Shown here in pieces: positions 52,619 through 62,369 of a DNA stretch of 64,000 bases. Each line of letters starts with the position of its first letter. The stretch's first letter is position 1. The stretch is from Saprospiraceae bacterium (GTDB taxonomy: Bacteria; Bacteroidota; Bacteroidia; Chitinophagales; Saprospiraceae). The stretch lies in NCBI GenBank assembly GCA_016716185.1, contig JADJWV010000002.1:2456501-2520500 (forward strand), in the 5' to 3' direction. The notes beneath the pieces were generated by a model that ran no database searches, was not told the DNA's origin, and saw only the letters and a program-made list of their open reading frames with translations. Made by a program: the position numbers and the translations under genes.

Positions 52619-55549
52619 ATGCATCTTTCGGTACACTCTTATTTCTCATTGCGATACGGGACCTTATCGCCCGGGCAGCTGGCCAAAGAGGCCGCGCGGC
52701 TTGAAATAAATGTGTTGCCACTGACCGACATCAACAATTGTTCGGCAGCCTTTTCATTTGCTCAGGCCTGTATACAAGAAGGAGTTCGTCCGATTTTTGG
52801 ACTGGAATTTCGTCAGCATGGAAAATTTCTGTACACAGCTCTGGCTAAAAATGCCGAAGGCATTGCGGAGATCAACAGGCAGCTCAGCCGGCTGTCTCAG
52901 GAAAACATAGAAACCAGAGCTCCGGACTGGCAGCATTGTTTTATCATTTACCGGACAGCTCCCTGCGAACTGTCGGCTTTGAAGGTTAACGAATTCATCG
53001 GAATAAAGCCCGCGGAAGTACCTGCCCTTTTTTCTTCATCCTTGCGTCCTCACGTGGACAAGCTTGTCGTATTCAGCCCGGTTAGTTTCCTTAACGGGCA
53101 GGGCTTTCGCACGCACAAACTCCTGCGCTGCATCGATCTGAACATCGTGGTCGGCAAGCTCGAAATGAGCGATTGTGCGGCCGAGGACGAAGTGTTTTTT
53201 ACTCCCCGGCAAATACGCGAAATATTTTCCCAATACCCGGTCATCCTTCGCAACACAGAAGCCATTCTCGACGAATGTCGTTTTGAGATGCCTTCGGAAG
53301 ATGCCAACAACAGACGTTGTTTTACCGGAACTCCAGAGGGGGATTATAAATTATTAGCCAAACTTGCTTTTCAGGGATGCCGCAGACGCTACGGCGCACA
53401 CCATGACCGCGCCACGGACCGTGTGCGCCGGGAACTGCAGGTCATCCACCGGCTTGGGTTTAGTGCCTATTTTCTCATTACCTGGGATATCGTGCGCTAC
53501 GCCCAATCCGCCGGTTATTACCATGTTGGGCGGGGAAGCGGCGCCAATTCGATCGTTGCCTTCTGTCTTTTTATAACCGACGTGGACCCGCTCGAACTCG
53601 ATCTCTATTTCGAACGCTTCATCAATCCGCACCGGACCAGCCCACCCGATTTTGACATCGACTTTTCGTGGAGCGAGCGCGACGATGTAACGGAATACAT
53701 CTTTGAGCGTTATGGTCGCGAATACACCGCTTTGCTGGCCACCTACAACAGCTTCAAAGGAAAATCCATCGTGCGGGAGCTCGGCAAAGTGTTCGGACTT
53801 CCCAAAGGCGACATCGATACCATTATTGACCATCCCAAAGCAACCGACAAACATCATCCTTTTGCAAAACACATCTTTAATTATGGAAAACAAATTGAAA
53901 AATTTCCCAACTACCTATCCATTCATGCGGGAGGTATCATCATTTCTGAGCGGCCTCTTTACTACCACACCGCTCTCCAACAAATGCCCAAGGGTTTTCC
54001 CATCACCCATTTTGATATGTACGGTGCAGAAGACCTCCGTTTTCACAAATTCGACATTCTGAGTCAAAGAGGATTGGGTCATATCAAAGATGCGGTCGAT
54101 CTCGTGCGAAAAAATCATGGAAGAAGTGTTGAAATCCACGACATCCAATCCATCAAAAGCAATACACGCGTACGAGATCAGTTGCGTTCCGGACATTGCA
54201 TCGGTTGTTTCTACATCGAATCGCCGGCCATGCGTGGACTGTTGACAAAACTACATTGCGACAACTATGTTCATCTGGTGGCAGCCAGCAGCATCATCCG
54301 GCCGGGCGTTGCCCAATCGGGTATGATGCGCGAATACATCGAGCGATTTCATCATCCCGAAAAAGTCGAATACCTGCATCCGGTTTTTAAAGAACACCTG
54401 CAGGAAACATTTGGTGTCATGGTGTATCAGGAAGACGTCATGAAAATCGTACACCATTTTGCCGGACTGGATCTGGATGAATCGGATGTACTCCGGAGAA
54501 TCATGACAGGTAAACGAAAGAGTTCAGACACTTTTCGAAACCTGATGGAAAAATACTTTAAAAACTGCAAAGAACGAGGTTATCCGGATGCGCTCACCCA
54601 CGAGGTCTGGCGTCAAATCGAAAGTTTCAGTGGATACTCCTTTTGCAAAGCCCATTCGGCCTCTTTCGCAGTCGAATCTTTTCAAAGTCTGTATCTGAAA
54701 TCTCATTACCCTTTGGAATTCATGGTTGCCGTCATCAACAATTTCGGAGGATTTTACAATGCAGAACTTTACATCCACGAAGCGCGCATGTGTGGTGCAC
54801 AGATCAAAGCTCCCTGTGTCAACAACAGCTTATACCTCACCAGCATCGAAGGAAAAACGATCTGGATCGGCTTTATACACATTCACTCGCTCGAACAATC
54901 CATCGCCCAGCGCATCGTCCGAGAACGCCGTCTAAACGGGCCCTATACGGATCTCGACAATTTCATTCGCAGGGTTCCCATGGGCCGTGAGCAACTGCTG
55001 TTGCTGATCCGCATTGGCGCATTTTCTTTTACAGGTCTGCAAAAAGCGGAACTCATGTGGCAAAAAAATGCAGTTCCGGAAATGGGAAAACTACATGCAC
55101 TGCCCTCTTATTTATTTGAAGATGCAAGTGAGCCTTTTGAAATCCCAACATTGGAAGAAAGCCCCTACGACCAGGCTTTCGACGAAATTGAACTGCTGGG
55201 ATTTCCACTGTGCAGTCCGTTTGATCTGCTGGAAGAAAAACCGGAAAAAGTTTTACCGGCCAGGGAAATGAAAAAATACAACCGGCGAAATGTGCACATG
55301 CTCGGATACTATGTCACTCAAAAGCCCGTGCGCACCAAGCAAGGGAAACTCATGGCATTCGGCACCTGGATTGATTCGGCCGGTGCTTTCTTCGACAGCA
55401 CACATTTCCCCCCATCGCTCGAGCGCTTTCCTTTTATGGGCAGAGGTTGCTATCTGCTTCGGGGAAAAATTACCGAAGACTTTGAATTTCCAAGCCTGGA
55501 AGTTGATTCAATGAAAAAATTACCCTACGTGAAAGATGGAAGATACTGA
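52619..55549 (+). CDS. DnaE-type DNA polymerase III alpha subunit, short form with degenerate PHP domain
   Basis: A 976-residue family C polymerase. The N-terminal PHP domain has lost metal-site residues: the usual HLHVHS reads HLSVHS and TDH reads TDI, so proofreading by PHP is unlikely. The polymerase core is intact: VGRGSGANSIVAFCL, the catalytic PPDFDIDFSW (Asp-x-Asp-x-Asp), YGREYTALLATYNSFKGKSIVRELGK and the FCKAHSASFAVESFQSLYLKSHYP thumb region. It is shorter than replicative DnaE (about 1150-1500), resembling the error-prone DnaE2/ImuC class, but no imuA/imuB gene is adjacent. Codon use is visibly more G+C-rich than the neighbours. It probably acts in lesion bypass; this is inference. 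Confidence 0.85.
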   Translation: MHLSVHSYFSLRYGTLSPGQLAKEAARLEINVLPLTDINNCSAAFSFAQACIQEGVRPIFGLEFRQHGKFLYTALAKNAEGIAEINRQLSRLSQENIETRAPDWQHCFIIYRTAPCELSALKVNEFIGIKPAEVPALFSSSLRPHVDKLVVFSPVSFLNGQGFRTHKLLRCIDLNIVVGKLEMSDCAAEDEVFFTPRQIREIFSQYPVILRNTEAILDECRFEMPSEDANNRRCFTGTPEGDYKLLAKLAFQGCRRRYGAHHDRATDRVRRELQVIHRLGFSAYFLITWDIVRYAQSAGYYHVGRGSGANSIVAFCLFITDVDPLELDLYFERFINPHRTSPPDFDIDFSWSERDDVTEYIFERYGREYTALLATYNSFKGKSIVRELGKVFGLPKGDIDTIIDHPKATDKHHPFAKHIFNYGKQIEKFPNYLSIHAGGIIISERPLYYHTALQQMPKGFPITHFDMYGAEDLRFHKFDILSQRGLGHIKDAVDLVRKNHGRSVEIHDIQSIKSNTRVRDQLRSGHCIGCFYIESPAMRGLLTKLHCDNYVHLVAASSIIRPGVAQSGMMREYIERFHHPEKVEYLHPVFKEHLQETFGVMVYQEDVMKIVHHFAGLDLDESDVLRRIMTGKRKSSDTFRNLMEKYFKNCKERGYPDALTHEVWRQIESFSGYSFCKAHSASFAVESFQSLYLKSHYPLEFMVAVINNFGGFYNAELYIHEARMCGAQIKAPCVNNSLYLTSIEGKTIWIGFIHIHSLEQSIAQRIVRERRLNGPYTDLDNFIRRVPMGREQLLLLIRIGAFSFTGLQKAELMWQKNAVPEMGKLHALPSYLFEDASEPFEIPTLEESPYDQAFDEIELLGFPLCSPFDLLEEKPEKVLPAREMKKYNRRNVHMLGYYVTQKPVRTKQGKLMAFGTWIDSAGAFFDSTHFPPSLERFPFMGRGCYLLRGKITEDFEFPSLEVDSMKKLPYVKDGRY

Positions 55550-55571
55550 GGGTGGAGAATAGATTATGGAG

Positions 55572-55620
55572 TCCCGACATGATGTAGCTCATATAAAATT
55601 ACATCATCTTCATGTCGGGA
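55572..55620. terminator. Large palindrome after the DnaE-type gene
   Basis: TCCCGACATG pairs with CATGTCGGGA, and the inner ATGATGTA with TACATCAT, leaving a 6-nt bulge. A stable hairpin on both strands; it may terminate the polymerase transcript or be a mobile repeat. No T-tract. Confidence 0.5.
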
Positions 55621-55653
55621 GGAGTATGGAGAATGACGTCGTTTTACTCCTTT

Positions 55654-55845
55654 GAACTTTACTCCTTGATCTTTACTACTTGATCTTTGCTACTTGATCT
55701 TTGCTCCCCGATCTTTGCTCCCAGATCTTTACTCCTTGATCTTTACTCCTTGATCTTTACTCCTTGATCTTTACTCCTTGATCTTTACTCCTTGATCTTT
55801 ACTCCTTAATCCTTGCTCCTTAATCTTTGCTCTTTAATCTTTATA
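55654..55845. repeat. Period-14 tandem repeat (GATCTTTACTCCTT)
   Basis: About 13 units, with GATC (or AATC) at exact 14-bp spacing from 55668 to 55836. The consensus is GATCTTTACTCCTT with variants at a few positions. The right end abuts the smpB stop codon. Confidence 0.92.
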
Positions 55846-55848
55846 CCA

Positions 55849-56301
55849 TTAACCATTCGCTTTGTAGTTTCTTTCCATTTCCCTCCGTTCGTCTTTTTCG
55901 CGGATGGATTCGCGCTTGTCGTAAGATTTTTTTCCGGAAGCTACTATCACCTCCATTTTGATCAAACCGCGATCCGATAAATAGATCTTATAAGGAATCA
56001 GCGTAAAACCTTTTTCTGAGATCTTTCTTTCAATTTTTCGGATCTCGGTTTTATTGAGGAGTAATTTGCGTTCCCGTTTAGGATTGTATTCCCGCTCCTG
56101 GCTTTGCTTGTATTCCGAGATGTGCATATTTTTAATCTTCACCTCTCCGTGTTCCACAATACAATATGCGTCGCTCAGGTTGGCATTGCCAGCTTTGATC
56201 GATTTCACCTCGCTACCACTGAGAACCAAACCCGCTTCAAAAGACTGATGAAAGTGGTAGAGATGTGCGGCTTTCCTGTTTATAATTTCAATTACACTCA
56301 C
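55849..56301 (-). CDS. smpB: SsrA-binding protein SmpB
   Basis: A 150-residue SmpB: IINRKAAHLYHFHQSFEAGLVLSGSEVKSIKAGNANLSDAY, then KNMHISEYKQSQEREYNPKRERKLLLNKTEIRKIE, and a basic C-terminal tail (GKKSYDKRESIREKDERREMERNY). SmpB carries tmRNA to stalled ribosomes for trans-translation. The tmRNA gene is not in the window. Its start overlaps the upstream lipoprotein gene by 4 bp (ATGA), so it is co-transcribed with it. Confidence 0.96.
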   Translation of the reverse strand: MSVIEIINRKAAHLYHFHQSFEAGLVLSGSEVKSIKAGNANLSDAYCIVEHGEVKIKNMHISEYKQSQEREYNPKRERKLLLNKTEIRKIERKISEKGFTLIPYKIYLSDRGLIKMEVIVASGKKSYDKRESIREKDERREMERNYKANG

Positions 56302-56777
56302 TTGACTGCAAATCTCGTATAATCGGAATGAACTATCTTGTCTCCATTCAGGTTAGAAACAGAACCTGTCATGATATCAAATGCTTCGCGCTTGTACATG
56401 ACGATATTAGGAAAATCATGCGTTTCATTCACAAATTTAAGATCAATAACAGGATCGGGCATCCATTTGAATAATACCGGTTTGAAATCATTTTCTTTGA
56501 CCTTTGCTTCAAAAAACCAACTGTCGTTCCCTTGCCTGAAGATCCGCATATTTTCTCTCACTGTTGCAAATCCCATATCCAGGTCATATGCAATTCCGAT
56601 GTATTCCGTTTCTGACTTCCTGATCCATTTTTCATAAAGCTCTTTATCCTTATGTTTCCAAATACCCACTATCCAATCTATCTGGATCGGTTTAGGATTT
56701 ACGATCGTCAATCCAGGTTTACACTGTGAACACAACAGGCATGTGATGCAGATGAAAATATATTTTTGCATTTGCAC
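56298..56777 (-). CDS. Lipoprotein with a lipocalin-like (DUF6265-type) domain
   Basis: A 159-residue lipoprotein: the N-terminus MQMQKYIFICITCLLCSQC ends in a lipobox-like CSQC. The mature part has WIVGIWKHKDKELYEKWIRKSETEYIGIAYDL, then IFRQGNDSWFFEAKV and FVNETHDFPNIVMYKREA, the lipocalin-like DUF6265 pattern. Ligand and function are unknown. It precedes smpB with a 4-bp overlap and follows the S9 peptidase gene by 4 bp, so the three are one transcription unit. Confidence 0.7.
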   Translation of the reverse strand: MQMQKYIFICITCLLCSQCKPGLTIVNPKPIQIDWIVGIWKHKDKELYEKWIRKSETEYIGIAYDLDMGFATVRENMRIFRQGNDSWFFEAKVKENDFKPVLFKWMPDPVIDLKFVNETHDFPNIVMYKREAFDIMTGSVSNLNGDKIVHSDYTRFAVK

Positions 56778-56781
56778 GAAT

Positions 56782-58944
56782 TTAGATTTTATTCAATACA
56801 AAATCAGTCATTTTCGTAAAGAGATGCATCCTCGCATTCATTCCTCCGATGCCATGATTTTTATTTGGGTAAAAATAAGTATCAAACTGTTTGCGGTGTT
56901 TGATCAATGCGTCTGCCATTTCAACCGAATTCTGAAAATGAACATTATCATCAGCCATTCCATGAATCAACAGGTAATTTCCTTTTAATCGATCTGCAAA
57001 ATTGACCGGAGAATTTTCATCATAACCCTTCGCATTGTCGGAAACCCTACGCATATATCGCTCCGTATAAACTGTATCATACCATTTCCAGTTGGTCACC
57101 GGGGCCACTGCGATCGCCGATTTAAATACTTCATTTCCTTTAAGGATGCACAAACTCGACATGTATCCACCGTAACTCCAACCAAAAATTCCAATCCGTT
57201 CTGCATCTACAAAATCCTGAGATCCCAAATACTTGGCAGCATCAATCTGATCTTCCGTTTCAAATTTTCCCAGTTGCAGATAGGTCATCTTTTTAAATTC
57301 TTCTCCCCTGCCCCCTGTACCTCTGTTGTCGACAACACAAATGATGTATCCCTTTTGTGCCAACATTTGAAGCCACCAGAAATATCCAAATGAATTCCAC
57401 CGGTTCATAACTTGCTGGCTACCCGGTCCGCCATATAAAAACATAAATACAGGGTATTTTTTACCCAACACAAAATCTTTGGGTTTAATAATGGCCGCAT
57501 TCAACAACACTCCTTCGCGGTTGGGTATTTGCATCAGCTGAACTTCCGATAGCTTAAATTCCTTGATTCTTTCAGTAAGGGCTTCATTCAACTCCAGATC
57601 CCTGATGACCGTTCCAAATTTGTCGGTAATTCTATATTGCGTTGGGCTTTTGATGGTGGAAGTGGATAGCACCAGGTATTTGAGTCCGGGGCTTGCCTGT
57701 GCATTTTGATTGCCCGATGAAGACCAAACGGGATGAATCTCTTTTGTTTGGATATCAATCAATCGCAAAGTCCTTTCCAGTCCGGAGTTGGTTGCAAACT
57801 GACATAAAATTTTATTTCCGTCCTCGCTTAGTCCGTAAAATTCCGTCATCTCTTCGTTGCCGGATGTCAGCTGATTGACCAATTTGCCATCGAGACCGTA
57901 TAAATAAAGGTGGTTGTAACCATCCATTTCACTGGCCCATAAAAATTTATTTCCATCCAAAAACGTCAAATGATCGTGAATATCGATGTAGTATTTATTC
58001 TTTTCCTCGAGCAGTATCCGGAATAAATTTTCTTGGGTATTGACGAGGATCAACTTCAAGTGATTCTGGTCCCTGTTCATCCAGCTTACACACAAATCAA
58101 CATTATTTTTAGTCCATTGAATCCGCGGAAGATAATCATCCACTCTCGGACCTATATTCAGTTGCCTGCATTTTTTCTTTTTCAAATTGTAATTCCAAAC
58201 ACTCAATTTCGCATTCTCTTCCCCAACCTTTGGATATTTGAATGTATACTTCTCTGGATAGAGATCATTCCTGAAATATTCAAGCGTAAATTCTTTGACA
58301 CGGCTTTCGTCGAAACGGAAATAAGCAATTTGATCACCTGCAGGAGACCATGCATAAGCTTTGGTTAAAGTAAATTCTTCTTCGTAGACCCAGTCTGAAG
58401 CACCATTGATAATTTGATTGACCTTTCCGTCTTTCGTAATTTGAATTAGTTTTTGATTTGATAAATCCTGGTAATACAAATTGTTCTCAAACACAAATGC
58501 AACTTTCGTTGCCTCCGGATCAAATGATGGGTATTTGATTTTCCCCTTTGGGAACAACCGAATCAATTTTTTCATTTTCAGGTCATACACATAATATTCC
58601 GCAATAAATGAATACCGGTAAATTTGTTCTGAAGCCGTTGCGATCAAAACTTTTGTTTCGTCATTGCTAAAGCTGTACGATTCCATTTTTCCTTTCAATT
58701 CAGGAAGCAAAGAAGCATCCATGAGGACTTCTGTTTCTTTTCCATCGACGATCGAGAATTTGGTAATTTTAGTTCCCATCAATCGCGTGTAGTGCTGACC
58801 ATCATTCATGAATTTAAAATGAGGGACCCCTTTCGCAGAAAAGGTTCCTTTTTCGTAAATATCTTCAAGACCGAAAGTTTTATCTTGTCCGCAAAGGATG
58901 AACGGAATTAGAAGTAAACAAAAATAAAAACGAAATGCTATCAT
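56782..58944 (-). CDS. S9 family peptidase, dipeptidyl peptidase IV type
   Basis: A 720-residue exported peptidase from the ATG at 58944, where a signal peptide (MIAFRFYFCLLLIPFILCGQ) begins. It has an N-terminal eight-bladed beta-propeller (residues about 40-480) with the DPP4 glutamate pair region (SDWVYEEEFTLTKAY). The C-terminal alpha/beta-hydrolase domain carries GWSYGGYMSS (nucleophile Ser), HGMADDNVHFQ (Asp) and NKNHGIGG (His). DPP4 enzymes cleave Xaa-Pro dipeptides from peptide N-termini. The start overlaps the aldehyde dehydrogenase stop by 4 bp; a longer reading from 59034 lies inside that gene and is rejected. Confidence 0.92.
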   Translation of the reverse strand: MIAFRFYFCLLLIPFILCGQDKTFGLEDIYEKGTFSAKGVPHFKFMNDGQHYTRLMGTKITKFSIVDGKETEVLMDASLLPELKGKMESYSFSNDETKVLIATASEQIYRYSFIAEYYVYDLKMKKLIRLFPKGKIKYPSFDPEATKVAFVFENNLYYQDLSNQKLIQITKDGKVNQIINGASDWVYEEEFTLTKAYAWSPAGDQIAYFRFDESRVKEFTLEYFRNDLYPEKYTFKYPKVGEENAKLSVWNYNLKKKKCRQLNIGPRVDDYLPRIQWTKNNVDLCVSWMNRDQNHLKLILVNTQENLFRILLEEKNKYYIDIHDHLTFLDGNKFLWASEMDGYNHLYLYGLDGKLVNQLTSGNEEMTEFYGLSEDGNKILCQFATNSGLERTLRLIDIQTKEIHPVWSSSGNQNAQASPGLKYLVLSTSTIKSPTQYRITDKFGTVIRDLELNEALTERIKEFKLSEVQLMQIPNREGVLLNAAIIKPKDFVLGKKYPVFMFLYGGPGSQQVMNRWNSFGYFWWLQMLAQKGYIICVVDNRGTGGRGEEFKKMTYLQLGKFETEDQIDAAKYLGSQDFVDAERIGIFGWSYGGYMSSLCILKGNEVFKSAIAVAPVTNWKWYDTVYTERYMRRVSDNAKGYDENSPVNFADRLKGNYLLIHGMADDNVHFQNSVEMADALIKHRKQFDTYFYPNKNHGIGGMNARMHLFTKMTDFVLNKI

Positions 58945-60389
58945 ATTTTTCCTATTAATTTTATAAACAAATTCATCAGACTGGATTTGAAATTCGTGTA
59001 AGGAGGATGAAACAATCTTAAAATATTCAGCCATTTACCTTGTTTGCTGATTGCCCGCAAATGTGAAAATGCTTCAAAGCCATATTTACCATGGTTAAAA
59101 CCCGAACCACTCTCGCGCAATCCACCAAAAGGTAAATTAAAATTACAATAATTGATGAGGCAATTGTTGTAACTGACTCCTCCTGATTTTACTTTATTTG
59201 TCAATTCGGAAAGCCATTTCTCGTTGTTGCTGAATAAGTAAAGCGTCAAAGGAACTTTCATTTTATTCAGAGGAGCAATAAATTCTTTACAATCTTTATA
59301 AGTAATGATTGGCAATAAGGGTCCAAAGATCTCATCTTCCATGGTAGTATGATTCCAATCGCTGTTCCACAACAAGATGGGTTTTATTTTAAGTAAGTCT
59401 TCATTGAATTCCAAATCTGAATCGGGGATCGCACCTTCTTCGGCACTTTGCCTTACCAAATCTATTAATTTAGTAAAATGCTTTTTATGGATGATCCCAC
59501 AATATGATGGATTAGCAATGATATGATTCCCATAAAAATCAATCAAGGATTGATTCCAGGCCTTTTGAAAGACATCTTTCATGTGTTCAGGCAACAAAAT
59601 AAAATCAGGTGCAATACAGGTTTGTCCTGCATTCAAACATTTTGCGAAAGCAATATCTTTTACATACTTTTCAATTTCACATCCAGAGTCGATGATCACC
59701 GGAGTTTTACCACCCAATTCCAATGTAACCGGAATCAGCCTTTCGGCCGTCATCTTCAAAATTTTTCTGGCTTTATCCTGCGACCCCGTAAAGAAGATGT
59801 GATGGAAGGGCAATTGAATTAAAAACTCGGCAATGTCCGCATCTCCTTCAACAAGTAAAACTTCATCACTTTTGAAACTTTCGTGAATGATTTCTCTCAA
59901 TAATTTTGAAGTGTGATCCGTAAATTCAGAAGGTTTTAAAATAATTTTATTTCCTGCAGCCCAGGCAGCAACCAGCGGAATGATACTCAGGTTTAAGGGA
60001 TAATTCCACGGAGATAAAATCAATATGACTCCTTTTGGCTCATACCGCAGAAAGCTTCGGGTCCCCGTCATTTCCAAAGGAGTATTCACACTTCTATTCT
60101 GCATCCAGAATTTAAGATTACGCCGGGCTTTTCTGATCTCTATCAGACAGGTTAGAAATTCAGATCCATCGGTCTCAAAAGCAGGTTTTCTGAAATCTGC
60201 TTCCAATGCCTGTTTGATTTCATTTCTTTTAGCAAGCAAGGTCTTTTCCAACCGTTCAAGGCCAGCCATTCTATCCTTTAATGAAGGATAAGGATCCCTT
60301 TGACGGGCTTCCTCCAATTTCAAAAAACCATCACGAATCAAATCTTTTGAATCTCGCAAATAAAGCACTGGAACTGTTGTAACAGACAT
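58941..60389 (-). CDS. Aldehyde dehydrogenase family protein
   Basis: A 482-residue ALDH. Visible motifs: ILSPWNYPLNLSIIPLVAAWAAGNKIILKPSE (cofactor-binding Lys), FTGSQDKARKIL, the general base Glu in TLELGGKTPVII and the nucleophile Cys in NAGQTCIAPDFIL. The C-terminal LPFGGLRESGSGFNHGKYGFEAFSH resembles the class 3/fatty aldehyde dehydrogenase type. It oxidises an aldehyde with NAD(P). It is encoded immediately upstream of the DPP4 gene (4-bp overlap), in an operon with smpB. Confidence 0.9.
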   Translation of the reverse strand: MSVTTVPVLYLRDSKDLIRDGFLKLEEARQRDPYPSLKDRMAGLERLEKTLLAKRNEIKQALEADFRKPAFETDGSEFLTCLIEIRKARRNLKFWMQNRSVNTPLEMTGTRSFLRYEPKGVILILSPWNYPLNLSIIPLVAAWAAGNKIILKPSEFTDHTSKLLREIIHESFKSDEVLLVEGDADIAEFLIQLPFHHIFFTGSQDKARKILKMTAERLIPVTLELGGKTPVIIDSGCEIEKYVKDIAFAKCLNAGQTCIAPDFILLPEHMKDVFQKAWNQSLIDFYGNHIIANPSYCGIIHKKHFTKLIDLVRQSAEEGAIPDSDLEFNEDLLKIKPILLWNSDWNHTTMEDEIFGPLLPIITYKDCKEFIAPLNKMKVPLTLYLFSNNEKWLSELTNKVKSGGVSYNNCLINYCNFNLPFGGLRESGSGFNHGKYGFEAFSHLRAISKQGKWLNILRLFHPPYTNFKSSLMNLFIKLIGKI

Positions 60390-60453
60390 GGAACAAAGAT
60401 AAACATTACCGCCGGCTTGACCTTTTACCGGGAAGAGCTGTCAACATTCGCCA

Positions 60454-61629
60454 TCATGAACCTGGCGGATAGGCATTGGCCACGGCTTTTGCCACTTTTA
60501 GAGCAACACTTTCGTCAAGGGGAGGTGGAATAATGCAATCCGGACGTGGGTCAGATACTGAAGAGGCAATAGCCGCTGCCGCTGCAAATTTCATGGAAAG
60601 TGTTATTTTCTTTGCCCGCACCTGAAATGCTCCTAAAAATATTCCCGGAAATGCGAGCACATTGTTCACCTGATTGGGAAAATCGGACCGACCGGTACAA
60701 ACAATAAATGCTCCTCCTGCTTTGGCTTCATCGGGGAGGATTTCCGGAATCGGATTCGCAAGCGCCAGGATCAATGGATCTTTGGCCATGATTTGTATGT
60801 GCTTCCTGTCGAGCAGATTGGCTTTGCTTACCCCAATAAATACATCCATCCCGACAAGAGCATGCGCAACGGTCCCGGACAAATTTCTCGGGTTTGTATA
60901 GGACAAAAGTTCGAGTTTAATTCCCTGCAGACCCATGCGATTCCTGTGGATAATGCCCATCGTGTCGCACATGATGATCTCTTTTACGATATGCTGATTG
61001 GTAGCCAAAGGATCTTTCCGGCCCAGATATCGGGCTATTGCTATTCCTGCAGCTCCAGCCCCGTTAATTACAATGCGAAGATCTTCCATTCGCCGGTGGG
61101 TGAGCTTACAATAATTCATCAAGGCTGCGAGTACGACAATGGCAGTGCCATGCTGATCATCATGGAAAACCGGAATTCCTATATCCTGTAAGTTGTCTTC
61201 CACTTCAAAACATCTGGGAGATGAAATATCTTCGAGATTAATCCCGCCAAACACCGGGGCCAGGTTTTTGATAATTTGGATGAGTTCTTCGGTTTTTTGG
61301 GTTGCCAGACAGATTGGAAATCCATTGATCCCAGCGAATCTTTTAAAAAGCATGGCCTTGCCCTCCATTACCGGTATGGCAGCATGGGGTCCAATGTTTC
61401 CTAGTCCCAACACAGCCGATCCATCGCTTACAATGGCAACCGTATTGCCTTTTATGGTGTAATCATATACTTTCTCGGGGTGTGCATAAATTTCTTCACA
61501 AGGCGCGGCAACACCCGGTGAATAAGCCAATGACAGGTCCTCTGCAGAAGTGATGTCCAATTTGTTTTCTACTGAAATTTTACCCCGCAGTTCCTCGTGC
61601 AGCTTTAACGAGCGCTCAAATATGTCCAT
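60454..61629 (-). CDS. Malic enzyme (oxaloacetate-decarboxylating)
   Basis: A 391-residue short malic enzyme: LSLAYSPGVAAPCEEIYAHPEKVYDYTIKGNTVAIVSDGSAVLGLGNIG, GGINLEDISSPRCFEVEDNLQD, PVFHDDQHGTAIVVLAALMNY and the dinucleotide-binding INGAGAAGIAIARYLG. It converts malate to pyruvate with CO2 and NAD(P)H. The length matches the single-domain bacterial form without the phosphotransacetylase tail. It stands alone, 64 bp upstream of the aldehyde dehydrogenase start on the same strand. Confidence 0.93.
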   Translation of the reverse strand: MDIFERSLKLHEELRGKISVENKLDITSAEDLSLAYSPGVAAPCEEIYAHPEKVYDYTIKGNTVAIVSDGSAVLGLGNIGPHAAIPVMEGKAMLFKRFAGINGFPICLATQKTEELIQIIKNLAPVFGGINLEDISSPRCFEVEDNLQDIGIPVFHDDQHGTAIVVLAALMNYCKLTHRRMEDLRIVINGAGAAGIAIARYLGRKDPLATNQHIVKEIIMCDTMGIIHRNRMGLQGIKLELLSYTNPRNLSGTVAHALVGMDVFIGVSKANLLDRKHIQIMAKDPLILALANPIPEILPDEAKAGGAFIVCTGRSDFPNQVNNVLAFPGIFLGAFQVRAKKITLSMKFAAAAAIASSVSDPRPDCIIPPPLDESVALKVAKAVANAYPPGS

Positions 61630-62362
61630 AGATTCAATTTATCTGCAAAAATGCTGCCATTACATAATACCCGGGCAACTTTGCACCGCCAATTTATTCA
61701 ACTTATTTAAGATTACATCTAAAAAAAACCTACGGCTCCCAGCTTATGCTAATATTTCTAAAGTCTTCAACACTCCCTGCTGCCGGATCCGGCTTGAAAA
61801 ATCTTCCGGGCTTGCCTGAAATCTTAATTGAAGCTCCTTCAAGTCAACCAAAATTTATAACTCTTCTTACATCATTGTGTTTAACTTCAATCCAACCTGA
61901 ATAAAGTCCTATAGGGCAGTTTCAATTTATTATCCCAATCCTTGCATTAGAATTGAAAATTTACTATAAATTATTGATTATTAATATATAATTTACAATG
62001 CATTGCAATAGAAAGGTGATTTGTAAAAACACTATACAAAGCTTTTTGCCTGAAGCGAAGAAACCGGATTCCATTGCATGAATTGGGATAATGCATAATG
62101 ATCATGCCTTATGCCTTACGCCTTACGCCTTCAGCCTTACGCCTTCAGCCTTTAAGCGAAGAAACCGGATTCCATTGCATGAATTGGGATTATCCATAAA
62201 TGAAGACGACAACCCATTAGAACATTCGTGTTGAATTTGTGTTTTTTTTATTTAAGAAGCTAATTAAATGCTTCAATAACTCGACAAACCTTTGTTAAGC
62301 AGACTTATTAAAAAACTAAAATTAAATTTTACCCCTGATCTAATATTATCATAATAAAAATA
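61630..62362. other. 730-bp gap without a recognisable gene
   Basis: No coding frame on either strand. It contains a pair of 37-bp direct repeats (62053-62089 and 62154-62190) flanking a 9-bp-period run of CCTTACGCC and CCTTCAGCC units. The final 90 bp presumably carry the nhaA promoter. Confidence 0.6.
62053..62190. repeat. 37-bp direct repeats flanking a CCTTACGCC run
   Basis: AAGCGAAGAAACCGGATTCC and its continuation to GGGAT occur identically at 62053-62089 and 62154-62190. Between them lies a short run of 9-bp units (CCTTACGCC, CCTTCAGCC, CCTTATGCC). Confidence 0.85.
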
Positions 62363-62369
62363 AAATGCG

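Noticed and set aside
53354..53893. Long antisense frame in the DnaE-type gene.
   Set aside because: Mirror of G+C-rich codons of the polymerase; no independent support.
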